The notes below the pieces were generated by a model. The model ran no database searches, was not told where the DNA came from, and worked only from the letters and a program-made list of their open reading frames with translations. The position numbers and the translations under genes were made by a program. This document shows, piece by piece, positions 1 through 10,694 of a stretch of DNA of 64,000 bases. Source of the DNA: Geomonas paludis (lineage in GTDB: Bacteria > Desulfobacterota > Desulfuromonadia > Geobacterales > Geobacteraceae); the NCBI RefSeq assembly GCF_014193585.1, contig NZ_BLXY01000003.1:372001-436000 (forward strand), given 5' to 3'. Each line of letters begins with the position of its first letter. Positions within the stretch are counted from its first letter, which is position 1.

Positions 1-56
1 TGTTCGACCTGCAGGTCGCCGCGGCGAGGGTCAAGAGGGCAACGGGCGAACTGTAA
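1..56 (+). CDS. C-terminal end of a TolC-like outer membrane efflux protein (partial)
   Basis: Only the last 17 codons are in the window, read in the frame that ends at the TAA at 54-56. The residues end in AAARVKRATGEL, which resembles the C-terminal helix of TolC-family outer membrane factors. The next two genes on the same strand encode the periplasmic adaptor and inner membrane exporter of a tripartite pump, which supports the call. Identity rests on a very short piece plus context. Confidence 0.5.
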   Translation, partial: FDLQVAAARVKRATGEL

Positions 57-123
57 GCGACTCACACCACCAACCACGGGACAGCGCCCGGTCACCCGGC
101 CGCACCCGATACCGGAGCTACAC

Positions 124-1206
124 ATGGCAGACGAAACCACAACCACTGAACCGACCACGCCCCCCGCAAAAGGCGGACTCACCAAGAAACAGCGCGGCGC
201 CATCATCCTCATAATCCTCATCCTGGTTGGCTCACTGTTCGGCCTGCGCCAGTGGGTGCGCAGCAAGACCCACATCGAGACCGACAATGCCTTCGTCGAG
301 GCCCATGTCCATTCGGTCGCGAGCCGGATACCGGCGCTGGTGCAGCGGGTCGCCGTGGCGGACAACCAGTTCGTGCACAAGGGCGACCTGCTGGTCGAGC
401 TGGACCCGGCCGATTACCAGGCGCGGCTGAAGAGCGCCGCCGCCTCCCTGGAAATGGCCAAGAACGAAACCTCCGGCGACTACGCCGAGGTCGAGAGCGC
501 CCGCGCCAACGTCGGCCTTGCCTTAGCCCGGCTGGAACAGGCCAGCCTCGACCTGAAACGCGCCGAGGCGCTCTACGCCAAGGAAGTGATCCCGAGGGAG
601 CAGTTGGACCGCGCCCGGACGGCGCACAAGGTGGCCCAGGCCCAGGTGAGAGAGGCGCAGGAAGCGGAAAACCGCGCCAAGGCCATGATCGGCATGTCCG
701 GCAGCGGCTCCAAGGATGCCAGGGTCGCCCAGAAGCAAGGTGACCTGGAGGCGGCCAAGCTGAACCTCTCCTATACCCGCATCGTCGCCCCCAGTGACGG
801 TTTCGTCACCAGGAAAGGGGTCGAGGTCGGCAACTACGTGCAGCCCGGACAGGCGCTCATGGCCATCGTCCCGCTCGAGGACGCCTGGATCACCGCCAAC
901 TACAAGGAAAGCCAGCTGACCAACGTGCGCCCGGGGCAGGAGGTTGATTTCACCGTGGACGGCTATCCCGGCCGGCATTTCACCGGCAAGGTCGAGAGCA
1001 TCATGGCCGGCACGGGCGCCGCCTTCTCGCTGCTCCCCCCTGAGAACGCCACCGGCAACTACGTCAAGGTGACCCAGAGGATCCCGGTGCGCATCGCCAT
1101 CGACAAGAGGAGCGATCCCGAGCATCTGCTGCGCGTCGGCATGAGCGTGGTTCCCACCATCCTCACCGGGCAGACCTTCGGGCAGGTTTTAGGGTTCGGG
1201 CATTAA
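124..1206 (+). CDS. HlyD/EmrA-family periplasmic adaptor of a multidrug efflux pump
   Basis: This 360-residue membrane fusion protein should bridge an inner-membrane exporter and a TolC-type channel. A short acidic cytoplasmic N-terminus is followed by one membrane anchor (about residues 26-45). A biotinyl-lipoyl-like half motif (AHVHSVASRIPALV) comes next, then an alpha-helical hairpin rich in Ala/Glu/Arg (about 100-210), the second lipoyl half (VAPSDGFVTRKGVEVGNYV) and a C-terminal beta-barrel. Length and order match EmrA. A GGAG lies just before the ATG. It sits between the TolC-like tail and the EmrB-type exporter, so the three probably form one pump. The substrate cannot be read from sequence. 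Confidence 0.93.
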   Translation: MADETTTTEPTTPPAKGGLTKKQRGAIILIILILVGSLFGLRQWVRSKTHIETDNAFVEAHVHSVASRIPALVQRVAVADNQFVHKGDLLVELDPADYQARLKSAAASLEMAKNETSGDYAEVESARANVGLALARLEQASLDLKRAEALYAKEVIPREQLDRARTAHKVAQAQVREAQEAENRAKAMIGMSGSGSKDARVAQKQGDLEAAKLNLSYTRIVAPSDGFVTRKGVEVGNYVQPGQALMAIVPLEDAWITANYKESQLTNVRPGQEVDFTVDGYPGRHFTGKVESIMAGTGAAFSLLPPENATGNYVKVTQRIPVRIAIDKRSDPEHLLRVGMSVVPTILTGQTFGQVLGFGH

Positions 1207-1243
1207 CGCTAGCCGTACCCTTTTCCGCCATGCACACGCGGCT

Positions 1244-1268
1244 GGGCGAATGATTATTCGCCCCTACA
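1244..1268. repeat. 25-bp GTAGGGGCGAAT palindrome, copy 1
   Basis: A near-perfect inverted repeat reads GGGCGAATGATTATTCGCCC with a CTACA flank. Four more copies lie at 3798-3824, 3879-3903, 12145-12169 and 12206-12230. This copy sits between the adaptor and exporter genes. Confidence 0.75.
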
Positions 1269-1272
1269 GCCC

Positions 1273-1427
1273 CCCTCTCCCTCTGGGAGAGGGTTGGGGT
1301 GAGGGCGCCCCTCCCCTCTGAAGATGTTGCTGCCCCGGCGACAGCACCCCCCCACCCGGCCTGCGGCCACCCTCTCCCACCTGCGGGCCGAAGCCCTACG
1401 GTGGGCGAATGCCCGCAGGGAGAGGGT
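1273..1427. repeat. REP-like CCCTCTCCC/GGGAGAGGG palindrome pair
   Basis: Two imperfect palindromes (1273-1307 and 1352-1427) share CCCTCTCCC...GGGAGAGGG cores followed by GGGTGAGGGC-type tails. The same element recurs near 3138-3248, 3938-3976, 6521-6634, 14959-15060 and 32131-32249, always between genes. It fills the gap between the adaptor and exporter genes and may form a strong hairpin in their shared transcript. Confidence 0.75.
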
Positions 1428-1460
1428 ATGGATGGCGAACGTAACTCAACTGGCGGTTCG

Positions 1461-3020
1461 ATGAAAAAGAGCGCTGAAGAAAAAAACGTCAACAAGTGGC
1501 TGATCACCATCACGGTGATGCTGCCCGCTATCATGGAGATCGTCGACACCTCCGTCGCGAACGTGGCGCTCCCGCACATGCAGGGGAGCCTCAACGCCGG
1601 CACCGACGAGATCACCTGGGTGCTCACCTCCTACCTGGTGAGTAACGCCGTGGTGCTCCCCATGACCGGGTGGCTGGCGCGCATGTTCGGCCGCAAGCGC
1701 TTCCTCATCACCTGCATCACCCTCTTCACCCTCGCCTCCCTCATGTGCGGCGCCGCGCCCTCGCTGGGGCTGCTCATCTTCTTCCGGGTGCTGCAGGGAG
1801 CAGCCGGCGGCGCACTCATCCCGATGAGCCAGGCCATCATGATGGAGACCTTCCCTCCCTATCAGCAGGGGATGGCGATGGCGATCTTCGGCGTCGGCGC
1901 CATGTTCGGCCCCATCATCGGCCCGGCGCTCGGCGGATGGATCACCGACAACATGAGCTGGCGCTGGATCTTCTACATCAACATCCCCATCGGCATCATC
2001 GCCGTGGTCATGGCCACCTTCTTCATCTACGACCCGAGTTACCTGAAACGGGCCAAGGCGAGCATCGACTACTGGGGCCTGGCCCTTCTGACCGTGGGAC
2101 TCGGCGCGCTGCAGATCGTGCTCGACAAGGGGCAGCAGGATGACTGGTTCAACTCCGGCTTCATCGTCGCATGTTCCATTCTCACTGCCGTTTCGCTGGC
2201 GGCGCTGGTCTACGTCGAGCTCACCCATCCGCACCCGATCGTGAACCTGCGCCTGTTCAAGAACGTCTCCTTCTCCGCGGGCAACCTGGTCATGTTCGCC
2301 GTCGGCTTCTGCCTGTACAGCTCCATCATGCTGATCCCCCTCTTCCTGCAGACGCTCATGGGGTACAACGCCACCATGGCCGGCATGGTGCTCGCCCCCG
2401 GCGGGGTCGCCACGCTGGTATGCATGCCCTTCGTCGGGGCCATCATCCAGCGCTACGACGGCAGGAAAGTGGTGTTCGTCGGCCTGCTCATCGCCGCCTG
2501 GTCGATGCACATCATGCAGGGCTTCACCCTGGAGGCCGCCTACCGCGATTTCGTCTGGCCCCGAGTAGTTCTCGGCATCGGCCTCGCCATGATCTTCGTG
2601 CCGCTCACCACGGTCACCCTGGCCACCATCTCCAAGGAAGAGATGGGCAACGCCACCGGGATTTTCAGCCTGTTGCGAAACATCGGCGGCAGCGTCGGCA
2701 TCGCCATTTCCGCCACCCTTCTGGCGCGCTACTCCCAGTTCTACCAGACCACCCTGGTCGCCCACGTGAACCCGTACAACCCGATGGCGCAGTCCCAGGT
2801 CGCCGTGCTCAAGGGGGCCATGCTGAACCGGGGATTGGGTCCCGCCGCTGCCGAGCAGGGCGCCTTCGCCATCATCTACGGCAAGGTCGTCAGGCAGGCC
2901 TACATGCTCTCCTACAACCGGATCTTCTTCATTGTCGGCATCGCCTTCCTGATCATCATCCCGCTCCTTTTGTTGCTGAAAAAGCCGCAGAAACACTTGC
3001 CGCCCGGCGCGGTGCACTAG
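1461..3020 (+). CDS. EmrB/QacA-type DHA2 major facilitator exporter
   Basis: This 519-residue, probably 14-helix drug:proton antiporter belongs to the DHA2 family. It carries motif A (GWLARMFGRKR) after the second helix, the antiporter motif C region (GPIIGPALGG), and WRWIFYINIP, typical of EmrB. It ends in a lysine-rich cytoplasmic tail. The ATG at 1461 (MKKSAEE) was chosen because upstream in-frame codons run through the REP-like element. A second ATG at 1428 is possible. It follows the EmrA-like adaptor and would be its inner-membrane partner. Substrate unknown. Confidence 0.93.
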   Translation: MKKSAEEKNVNKWLITITVMLPAIMEIVDTSVANVALPHMQGSLNAGTDEITWVLTSYLVSNAVVLPMTGWLARMFGRKRFLITCITLFTLASLMCGAAPSLGLLIFFRVLQGAAGGALIPMSQAIMMETFPPYQQGMAMAIFGVGAMFGPIIGPALGGWITDNMSWRWIFYINIPIGIIAVVMATFFIYDPSYLKRAKASIDYWGLALLTVGLGALQIVLDKGQQDDWFNSGFIVACSILTAVSLAALVYVELTHPHPIVNLRLFKNVSFSAGNLVMFAVGFCLYSSIMLIPLFLQTLMGYNATMAGMVLAPGGVATLVCMPFVGAIIQRYDGRKVVFVGLLIAAWSMHIMQGFTLEAAYRDFVWPRVVLGIGLAMIFVPLTTVTLATISKEEMGNATGIFSLLRNIGGSVGIAISATLLARYSQFYQTTLVAHVNPYNPMAQSQVAVLKGAMLNRGLGPAAAEQGAFAIIYGKVVRQAYMLSYNRIFFIVGIAFLIIIPLLLLLKKPQKHLPPGAVH

Positions 3021-3137
3021 CGGCTGAAAACCCACCCAATCCAGCAAACTCTCAAGATCAATGGCCGCCTTTGCCCCCTACGCTCCCCCCTTTGGCTTAC
3101 TTCGATTAGCATGATCTTCCGCCGAATGCTTCTACAT

Positions 3138-3248
3138 CCCCTCTCCCTCCGGGAGAGGGCTAGGGTGAGGGCGTTGCTCAAAGCAGATTATCCGAGCCGG
3201 CAGAGCCCTCACCCGCCCGTTGGGCACCCTCTCCCACAGGGAGAGGGA
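3138..3248. repeat. REP-like palindrome pair in inverted orientation
   Basis: The left arm (3138-3172) has CCCTCTCCCTCCGGGAGAGGG followed by GGGTGAGGGC. The right arm (3204-3248) has GCCCTCACCC followed by CCCTCTCCC...GGGAGAGGG. The arms face each other, giving a BIME-like dimer downstream of the exporter gene. Confidence 0.75.
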
Positions 3249-3258
3249 CTATTTCCTG

Positions 3259-3369
3259 GTTCCCAAGCTCCAGCTTGGGAACCCCATATGGCGCAAAGCT
3301 CCAGCTTTGCATCCGAGGGAAGTTGAAACTTCGGCGAGGCTTTGCGTTCCCAAGGAGGACCTTGGGAAC
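3259..3369. repeat. Cluster of three related palindromes built on CTCCAG or GGAGGAC centres
   Basis: Three inverted repeats lie in a row: 3259-3282 (GTTCCCAAG arms), 3293-3310 (GCAAAG arms around CTCCAG) and 3346-3369 (GTTCCCAAGG arms). The outer two have the same arms. With the flanking elements they fill the 474-base gap at 3021-3494, which holds no credible gene. Confidence 0.6.
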
Positions 3370-3388
3370 GAGATCAACCAGGTATTCC

Positions 3389-3431
3389 CTTTGCGTCTTA
3401 GCGTCTTGGCGCCTTTGCGTCAGGTCTTTGA
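3389..3431. repeat. TTTGCGTC/CTTAGCGTC degenerate repeat
   Basis: Short runs of TTTGCGTCTTAGCGTCTTGGCGCCTTTGCGTC-like sequence (an 8-9 base degenerate unit). The same type recurs at 27310-27540 and 47856-48018. It is intergenic and non-coding in appearance. Confidence 0.6.
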
Positions 3432-3435
3432 GCCA

Positions 3436-3468
3436 TAAAAAAAGGCGGGGGATCACTCCCCCGCCTTT
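3436..3468 (-). terminator. Rho-independent terminator of the small membrane protein gene
   Basis: An 11-bp stem (AAAGGCGGGGG with CCCCCGCCTTT) is followed on the minus strand by a run of seven T. It lies 27 bases past the stop codon of the 3495-3764 gene. Confidence 0.9.
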
Positions 3469-3494
3469 ACTATTTCCATTCAGCCATCCGGCCG

Positions 3495-3764
3495 CTATTT
3501 CTTCTTTTCCGCCTCATCCGCCATCCGCTTCTCGTGGGCCTGCCGGGCCTGATCCATCTCGGCCCAGTGCGCGTCCCAGTCCTTCTTCCTGATGAAGTGC
3601 AGACCGACGCTGCCCAGCACGATGCAGACTCCGAAGAAGAACTGCATGACCTTGAAGCCCTCGGCCACGCCGTAGATCATGCACCCCACGCCGACCAGCC
3701 CGAGCAGAACCGGTGCGCTGAAGATAAGGCTGACCAGGGATTGCTTCTCGTTGTTATCTGCCAT
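3495..3764 (-). CDS. Small two-helix membrane protein of unknown function
   Basis: I do not recognise a named family for this 89-residue protein. It has two hydrophobic segments (about residues 11-31 and 37-56) and a charged C-terminal tail rich in Lys, Glu, Asp and Ala (DWDAHWAEMDQARQAHEKR). The ATG at 3764 is preceded by GGAGG at good spacing, and a strong terminator follows the stop, so it is a real single-gene unit. The tail may be a short cytoplasmic helix. Confidence 0.75.
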   Translation of the reverse strand: MADNNEKQSLVSLIFSAPVLLGLVGVGCMIYGVAEGFKVMQFFFGVCIVLGSVGLHFIRKKDWDAHWAEMDQARQAHEKRMADEAEKKK

Positions 3765-3797
3765 CAAGTTCCTCCGTGTTAACAACCGGTGTCCACC

Positions 3798-3903
3798 TGT
3801 AGGGGCGAATAATTATTCGTCCCCCTGTTCCGCGTCTCCGCCTGACTTGCCATGGGCACAGGTGAGGCACCTGTGGCTGGGTGAATGATCATTCGCCCCT
3901 ACA
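3798..3903. repeat. Inverted pair of 25-bp GTAGGGGCGAAT palindromes
   Basis: One copy reads TGTAGGGGCGAATAATTATT (3798-3824). The second reads the opposite way, ending ATTCGCCCCTACA (3879-3903). They flank 54 bases with no gene. Confidence 0.75.
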
Positions 3904-3937
3904 AACCCTGAAAAATGCGCCGCTGACGCGGTGCGCG

Positions 3938-3976
3938 TCCCCTCCCCCGGAGGGGGAGGGTCAGGGAGGGGGAAAA
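3938..3976. repeat. Short REP-like CCCCTCCCCC/GGGGGAGGG palindrome
   Basis: A reduced relative of the REP-like element, just past the parvulin stop codon on the minus strand. Confidence 0.55.
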
Positions 3977-3981
3977 CAACA

Positions 3982-4263
3982 CTACGCCGTGCGGCTGGTG
4001 ATCAGGATCAGGTGGTAGCCGAACTGGGTCTTGACGGGGCCGAGCACCTTGCCCACTTCGCCGCTGAAGACGACCTCGTCGAACTCCCTGACCATCTGCC
4101 CCGGGCCGAACTCGCCCAGGCGCCCCCCCTGGTTGCCGGACGGGCACTGGGAATGGGCGCGCGCCACCTCGCTGAAGTCGGCGCCTGCCTCGATCTGGTT
4201 CTTGAGTGCCACGCATTCCGCCTCGGTTGCCACCAATATATGACTTGCTGTTGCTCTTGCCAT
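3982..4263 (-). CDS. Parvulin-type peptidyl-prolyl cis-trans isomerase (PpiC-like)
   Basis: This 93-residue stand-alone parvulin domain catalyses cis-trans isomerisation of prolyl peptide bonds. It shows ASHILVATEAE at the start, the GGRLGEFGPGQMVREFDEVVF core and the C-terminal FGYHLILI strand with the conserved His. There is no signal peptide, so it should be cytoplasmic like E. coli PpiC. It lies downstream of pdxJ on the same strand but is separated from it by two GGGACTGGCTCCGCAGG elements, so co-transcription is uncertain. Confidence 0.92.
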   Translation of the reverse strand: MARATASHILVATEAECVALKNQIEAGADFSEVARAHSQCPSGNQGGRLGEFGPGQMVREFDEVVFSGEVGKVLGPVKTQFGYHLILITSRTA

Positions 4264-4282
4264 TACTATCTCCTTTGTCTGG

Positions 4283-4361
4283 GGGGGACTGGCTCCGCAG
4301 GTGCCTGTCCCCCTTGCTTTTCGTCTGCCTAGGGACTGGCTCCGCAGGTGCCTGTCCCCCT
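4283..4361. repeat. Two copies of the GGGACTGGCTCCGCAGGTGCCTGTCCC element
   Basis: Direct copies at 4283-4313 and 4332-4361 have GGGAC/GTCCC ends around a GGCTCCGCAGGTGCC core. Related copies lie at 25361-25547 and 32060-32092. They sit between pdxJ and the parvulin gene. Confidence 0.7.
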
Positions 4362-4403
4362 TACTCTCAGGTTACTTACAAAAGTAGCCTGTCCCCTTTT
4401 TCT

Positions 4404-5123
4404 TTAGGCGTAGCGCACCAGCTCGGACATATCGCGCACGGCGCGGTCCAGGCCGACCAGGATGGCGCGGGACATGATGGAGTGGCCGATGTTGAACTCC
4501 TCGATGCCGCCGATGGCCGCCACCTTCTTCACGTTGGTGTAGTTGAGGCCGTGCCCGGCGTTGACGCCAAGCTCGAGCTTCCTCGCCAGTTTCACCGCGT
4601 TCTCGATCTTGATCAGCTCCAGGTTCTCTTCCTTCCAGGTGGGGGCGTCGGCAAAGGAACCGGTGTGGATCTCGATGTAATCGGTGCCGATCTTGTTGGC
4701 TACCTTGATCTGGTCCGGGTCCGGATCGATGAAAAGGCTCACGATGATGCCGCCCGCCTGCAGCTTCTCGATGGCGACCTTCAGCGCTTCCTGGTGGATC
4801 CTGACGTCGAGCCCACCCTCGGTGGTAAGCTCCGCACGCTTCTCGGGGACCAGGGTGCAGCATTCCGGCTTGACCTTCAGCGCGATGGCCACCATCTCGT
4901 CGGTGGCGGCCATTTCCAGGTTGAGCCGGGTCTTCACGGTCTCACGCAGGATCTTCAGGTCGCGGTCCTTGATATGCCTTCTGTCCTCCCGCAAGTGGAT
5001 GGTGATCTGATCGGCTCCGGCCAGCTCGGCTATGGCGGCAGCGGCCACCGGATCGGGCTCGGCCCCGCCGCGCGCGTTGCGCAGGGTTGCTACGTGGTCG
5101 ATGTTGACACCCAGTCTAGCCAT
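4404..5123 (-). CDS. pdxJ: Pyridoxine 5'-phosphate synthase
   Basis: PdxJ (239 residues) condenses 3-amino-2-oxopropyl phosphate with 1-deoxyxylulose 5-phosphate to make pyridoxine 5'-phosphate in the DXP-dependent vitamin B6 pathway. Family signatures are [13 protein letters not shown] at the N-terminus, [28 protein letters not shown] and [14 protein letters not shown]. The ATG at 5123 follows GGGAGGTGAG. Its first codons overlap the last 8 bases of glmM, suggesting translational coupling. Confidence 0.97.
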   Translation of the reverse strand: MARLGVNIDHVATLRNARGGAEPDPVAAAAIAELAGADQITIHLREDRRHIKDRDLKILRETVKTRLNLEMAATDEMVAIALKVKPECCTLVPEKRAELTTEGGLDVRIHQEALKVAIEKLQAGGIIVSLFIDPDPDQIKVANKIGTDYIEIHTGSFADAPTWKEENLELIKIENAVKLARKLELGVNAGHGLNYTNVKKVAAIGGIEEFNIGHSIMSRAILVGLDRAVRDMSELVRYA

Positions 5124-6483
5124 GGTTCTCACCTCCCAGGGCGGCGGATGCGGTCTGAGCGATCTCATCGGCCCAGTTGCGGATGGTCGTTTCGTCGTTT
5201 CCTTCCAGCATGATGCGCAGCAGCGGCTCGGTGCCGGACCAGCGGATCAGCACCCTCCCCTCCCCTTTCAGCTTCTCCTCGACGTCGTTGATAACCTTGG
5301 CGATCTCGGGGACCTGCATCACGTCGGTCTTCTGCGGCAGGCGCACGTTGACCAGCACCTGGGGCAGGGAGTGCATGACCAGGGCAAGTTCGGAGAGGCG
5401 CTTCTGGCGCCGCTGCATGATGGCGAGCACCTGCAGCGCGGAGAGGATACCGTCGCCGGTGGTGTTGTGATCCAGGAAGATCATGTGACCGGACTGCTCG
5501 CCGCCCAGGTTGTAGCCTCCCTTCAGCATCTCCTCGACCACGTAGCGGTCGCCCACGGCGGTCTTGATCACCTCGCCGCCGGCGCGCTTCATGGCGATGT
5601 CCAGGCCCATGTTGCTCATCACCGTGGCGACCAGGGTGTTCTGCTTCAGCGTCCCCAGTTTCAGCATGTCGGTGGCGCAGATGGCCATGATCTTGTCGCC
5701 GTCCACCACGTTGCCGTACTCGTCCACGAAGATGACGCGGTCGGCATCACCGTCGAGGGCGATGCCCAGGTCGGCGCCGTGCTGCTTCACCGCCTCGCTC
5801 ATCACCTCGGGATGCAGCGAGCCGCAATCCGCGTTGATGTTGGTGCCGTTAGGCTTCACGCCGATGGTGATCACCTCGGCCCCCAACTCTTCGAAGACGG
5901 CCGGGGCCACCTTGTAGGCGGCGCCGTTGGCGCAGTCGAGCACGATCTTCAACCCGGAGAGGTCGAGATCCTTGGGGAAGGTGCTCTTCAGAAAGACCAC
6001 GAAACGCCCCTGGGCGTCATCGATGCGGTACGCCTTGCCCACTTCTTTCGCGGTCGGGCGCAGCGAGTCGATGCGTTTGGAGAAGATCAGCTCCTCGATC
6101 ATCAGTTCGGTCTCGTCCGGCAGCTTGAAGCCATCGCGCGAGAAGAACTTGATGCCGTTGTCCTCGAAGGCGTTGTGGGAGGCGGAGATGACCACGCCTG
6201 CGTCGGCGCGCATCGAGGAGGTGATGTTGGCGATGCCCGGGGTCGGCAGCGGGCCGACCAGGAGCACGTCCACGCCCATGGAGCAGATGCCGGCCATGAG
6301 GGCGCTCTCCAGCATGTAGCCGGAAAGGCGGGTGTCCTTGCCGATCACGATGCGGTGCCGTTTCTTGCCGTTTTTGAATATGTAGGCGGCGGCGCGGCCG
6401 ATCTGCATGGCCATCTCCGCCGTCATCGGGTAGACGTTGGCCACTCCGCGGACCCCGTCGGTACCGAACAGTTTCTTCATCAC
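5116..6483 (-). CDS. glmM: Phosphoglucosamine mutase
   Basis: GlmM (455 residues) interconverts glucosamine 6-phosphate and 1-phosphate on the route to UDP-GlcNAc for peptidoglycan and LPS. It begins [13 protein letters not shown], has the active-site phosphoserine loop [12 protein letters not shown] near residue 100, the metal loop DGDADR near 245 and the phosphate-binding [11 protein letters not shown] near the C-terminus. It follows cdaA-cdaR, the conserved arrangement in which c-di-AMP synthesis is tied to cell-wall precursor supply. A REP-like pair separates it from cdaR. Confidence 0.98.
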   Translation of the reverse strand: MMKKLFGTDGVRGVANVYPMTAEMAMQIGRAAAYIFKNGKKRHRIVIGKDTRLSGYMLESALMAGICSMGVDVLLVGPLPTPGIANITSSMRADAGVVISASHNAFEDNGIKFFSRDGFKLPDETELMIEELIFSKRIDSLRPTAKEVGKAYRIDDAQGRFVVFLKSTFPKDLDLSGLKIVLDCANGAAYKVAPAVFEELGAEVITIGVKPNGTNINADCGSLHPEVMSEAVKQHGADLGIALDGDADRVIFVDEYGNVVDGDKIMAICATDMLKLGTLKQNTLVATVMSNMGLDIAMKRAGGEVIKTAVGDRYVVEEMLKGGYNLGGEQSGHMIFLDHNTTGDGILSALQVLAIMQRRQKRLSELALVMHSLPQVLVNVRLPQKTDVMQVPEIAKVINDVEEKLKGEGRVLIRWSGTEPLLRIMLEGNDETTIRNWADEIAQTASAALGGENHG

Positions 6484-6520
6484 TTCACCTCTGATTGATT
6501 TATTTGCTGATTCACCACAT

Positions 6521-6634
6521 ACCCTCTCCCCCTGGGAGAGGGTGGCCGAAGGCCGGGTGAGGGGGTGTTATCCGCCACGTCATCCTGAACACAAGCCCTC
6601 ACCCCGGCCCTCTCCCGAAGGGCGCGGGAGAGTG
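6521..6634. repeat. REP-like palindrome pair between cdaR and glmM
   Basis: The left arm (6521-6564) has CCCTCTCCCCCTGGGAGAGGG. The right arm (6595-6634) has CCCTCACCCCGGCCCTCTCCC. Both have the GGGTGAGGG/CCCTCACCC boundary. It lies inside an otherwise tight operon. Confidence 0.75.
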
Positions 6635-6650
6635 GGCAGGAAACTGGTAG

Positions 6651-7040
6651 TTATTTTCCCTTGGGCGCCAGCACGATGCTCGCCGTAGCCGGCGCCACGT
6701 GCATCACCTTGATCTCCGCATCAAGGTTGAATTCTGCCTCCTTCAGCGAGACCAACTGCTGCCCGGCCTGCGCGCCGGCCAGGTCGATGCCGCACCTGGT
6801 CTGGTGAAAGGGGAGCAGAAAGAGCAGGATGCGCGGTCCCGAGACGACCACCTCGGCCTCGGCAGGAGCCGTGCCGTCCAGTTGCAACCCCGGCGGCATC
6901 CGCTCCAGCTCCACCGGGACCGTGAGCAGCATCTCCCCGGGACGCTCCAGGATCACGCTGAGCCAGATCAGCACCGCCAGGAGCACCGAGAGGAGCTTCA
7001 CCCCCTTCAGCCATTCGTGTCCCTTGACGTGCACGGTCAT
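6651..7040 (-). CDS. cdaR: YbbR-domain regulator of diadenylate cyclase
   Basis: This 129-residue membrane-anchored protein has one N-terminal helix (about residues 13-31) and a single YbbR-like beta domain. CdaR proteins regulate the membrane cyclase CdaA. The Bacillus protein carries several YbbR repeats, whereas this one has room for only one. Its ATG overlaps the cdaA stop region by 4 bases, so the two are translationally coupled. Family assignment comes from the anchor-plus-YbbR layout and the cdaA-cdaR-glmM order. The binding mode is inferred. Confidence 0.88.
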   Translation of the reverse strand: MTVHVKGHEWLKGVKLLSVLLAVLIWLSVILERPGEMLLTVPVELERMPPGLQLDGTAPAEAEVVVSGPRILLFLLPFHQTRCGIDLAGAQAGQQLVSLKEAEFNLDAEIKVMHVAPATASIVLAPKGK

Positions 7041-7795
7041 TTAAGCCACCTCGGCTCCACCAGCCTTCTCAGCGTCTTGCCCAGCGAGGGCATGTCGACC
7101 ACGTCGGTCTTCTTGCCCCCCACGATGACCGAGGCGGTGCCGGTCTCCTCGGAAACGACCACGACCACGGCATCGACCAGTTCGGTGAGCCCGATCGCCG
7201 CGCGGTGCCGGGTCCCCAGGCTCTTGCTCACCTCCAGGTTCTGGGTGAGCGGGAGGAAGCAGCCCGCCTTGGTCAGCTTGCCGTGCTGGATGATCACGGC
7301 GCCGTCGTGGATGGGCGAGTACGGCAGGAAGATGGACGAGATCAGTTCGCTGGTCACCTTGGCATCGATGTCGGTCCCGACCGCGAGATAGCTGTCCACC
7401 GAAATGGCACGCTCGATGACGATCAGGGCGCCGATCTTCTTCTGTGCCAGCCCCGCCACCGCGAACACCAGTTCGTCGATCACGTCGGACATCTCGACGT
7501 CCTTCTCGGTGCGGCTTCTGGCCAGCGTCGCAAACGCCCTGCGGATGTCGGTCTGGAAGATGACCGCAAGTCCCACCACGGACGACCCAAGGATGAGGTC
7601 GACGATGATCCGGACGGTCTGCAGGGAGAAGAAGCGCGCCAGGAGGTGCAGGGCCACCAGGCCCGAGAGGATGGCGAGGATGCGTAGCGCGAGCACACCC
7701 TTCAACAGTCGCGCCAGCCTGGAGACGATCAGTATCGCGAGCGACAGGTCCAGGAGGTCCCGCAGTATGCCTATGTTTTGCAGGAAAGAGTTCAT
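7037..7795 (-). CDS. cdaA: Membrane diadenylate cyclase
   Basis: CdaA makes cyclic di-AMP from two ATP. The N-terminus carries about three membrane segments (DLLDLSLAILIVSRLARLL onward). The DAC catalytic domain follows with both signature motifs, DGAVII and GTRHRAAIG. The ATG at 7795 (MNSFLQNIG) was preferred over an upstream TTG because it gives the usual family N-terminus. The ribosome binding site is weak. It lies 45 bases past folP and is coupled to cdaR. Confidence 0.96.
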   Translation of the reverse strand: MNSFLQNIGILRDLLDLSLAILIVSRLARLLKGVLALRILAILSGLVALHLLARFFSLQTVRIIVDLILGSSVVGLAVIFQTDIRRAFATLARSRTEKDVEMSDVIDELVFAVAGLAQKKIGALIVIERAISVDSYLAVGTDIDAKVTSELISSIFLPYSPIHDGAVIIQHGKLTKAGCFLPLTQNLEVSKSLGTRHRAAIGLTELVDAVVVVVSEETGTASVIVGGKKTDVVDMPSLGKTLRRLVEPRWLK

Positions 7796-7840
7796 CCGCA
7801 CCGGTCGGGAAGCCAAAGCTTCCGGTTTTGGTCCCGCGGC

Positions 7841-8676
7841 CTACATGAGCGCCCGCGTCATCAAGGCGACGTCCCTCATGGCTGCCACGTCATGCACCCG
7901 AATTATGGTGGCCCCGTGCACGATCGACATTGCGACCGCGGCAGCGGTGCCGAATACCCGTTCTCCCCCGTCGCGGCCAGTGATGGCGCCGACGAAGGAT
8001 TTGCGGGAAGGTCCCACCAGGATGGGCCGTCCCAGCGGCAGAAATTCCTCCAGCCGCTTGATCAGTTCCAGGTTGCCCTGGACGCTCTTGCCGAAGCCAA
8101 GCCCCGGGTCGATCGCTATGCGCTCTTCGGGGAGCCCCGCTTTCCGGGCCAGCGCAATGGAACCGGCCAGGTACTCTTTCACGTCCGCGATCAGGTCGTC
8201 GTAGCCGGTGTCCTTCTGCATGGTGTCGGGCATGCCGCGGGTGTGCATCACCACCACGCCGGCATCGGCCTCGGCCACCACCGCCGCCATCTCCGGGTCG
8301 AACATCAGGCCGGTGACGTCGTTGACGATCTCGGCACCGGCGGCACATGCGGCGCGCGCCGCCCCGGCCTTGTAGGTATCGATGGAGATGGGAACGGTGA
8401 TGCGCCCCTTGAGGGCCTCTATAACGGGAAGCACCCGGTCCAGTTCCTCCTGCAGGCTGACCGCGGGAGCATTGGGCCGGGTGCTTTCACCCCCGATATC
8501 TATTATGTCGGCACCTTCCCGCTCCAGCTCACGGGCCCGCTCCACGGCGGCTTCCAGGGAGAAGAAGCGCCCCCCGTCCGAGAAGGAGTCCGGAGTCACG
8601 TTCAGGATGCCCATGATCTGCGGACGCTCCAGGGACAGGGTGCGTCGGGAAAGTTCCCAAGTCTTCGCCTTCATCA

Positions 8677-8677
<1 letters not shown>
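7841..8677 (-). CDS. folP: Dihydropteroate synthase
   Basis: FolP joins 4-aminobenzoate to 6-hydroxymethyl-dihydropterin pyrophosphate to make dihydropteroate, the sulfonamide target step. All family motifs are visible: MGILNVTPDSFSDGG, GGESTRP, SIDTYKA, NDVTG, GLGFGK, GPSRKSF and the C-terminal RVHDV. The start overlaps the ftsH stop as TGATG, so it is probably translated by reinitiation. About 278 residues, normal length. Confidence 0.97.
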
Positions 8678-10515
<1,838 letters not shown>

Positions 10516-10694
10516 GTTTCCTCCCGATCAATCGGTATGCTGCAAACACTCAATCTGCAATGGTTTTGACATGACACAGAAAGCGTGCTGCTTGGTTGAA
10601 CGGTCGCCTATGTCGGCTTCCTTATGAGAATGAAGAAAAAAGCGTTCAAATGAGTAAAAAGGATTACCATAAAGGGTGCAGGTTGACAAGAGCT
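10516..10694. other. Spacer between tilS and ftsH, no gene seen
   Basis: A 179-base gap on the minus-strand run. It is AT-richer than its surroundings and probably holds the ftsH promoter, but no clear box, hairpin or reading frame was found. Confidence 0.4.

Noticed and set aside
1163-1627. A 154-codon minus-strand frame over the adaptor-exporter gap
   Set aside because: It runs through the REP-like element and the antisense of the exporter N-terminus. No ribosome site or family motif.
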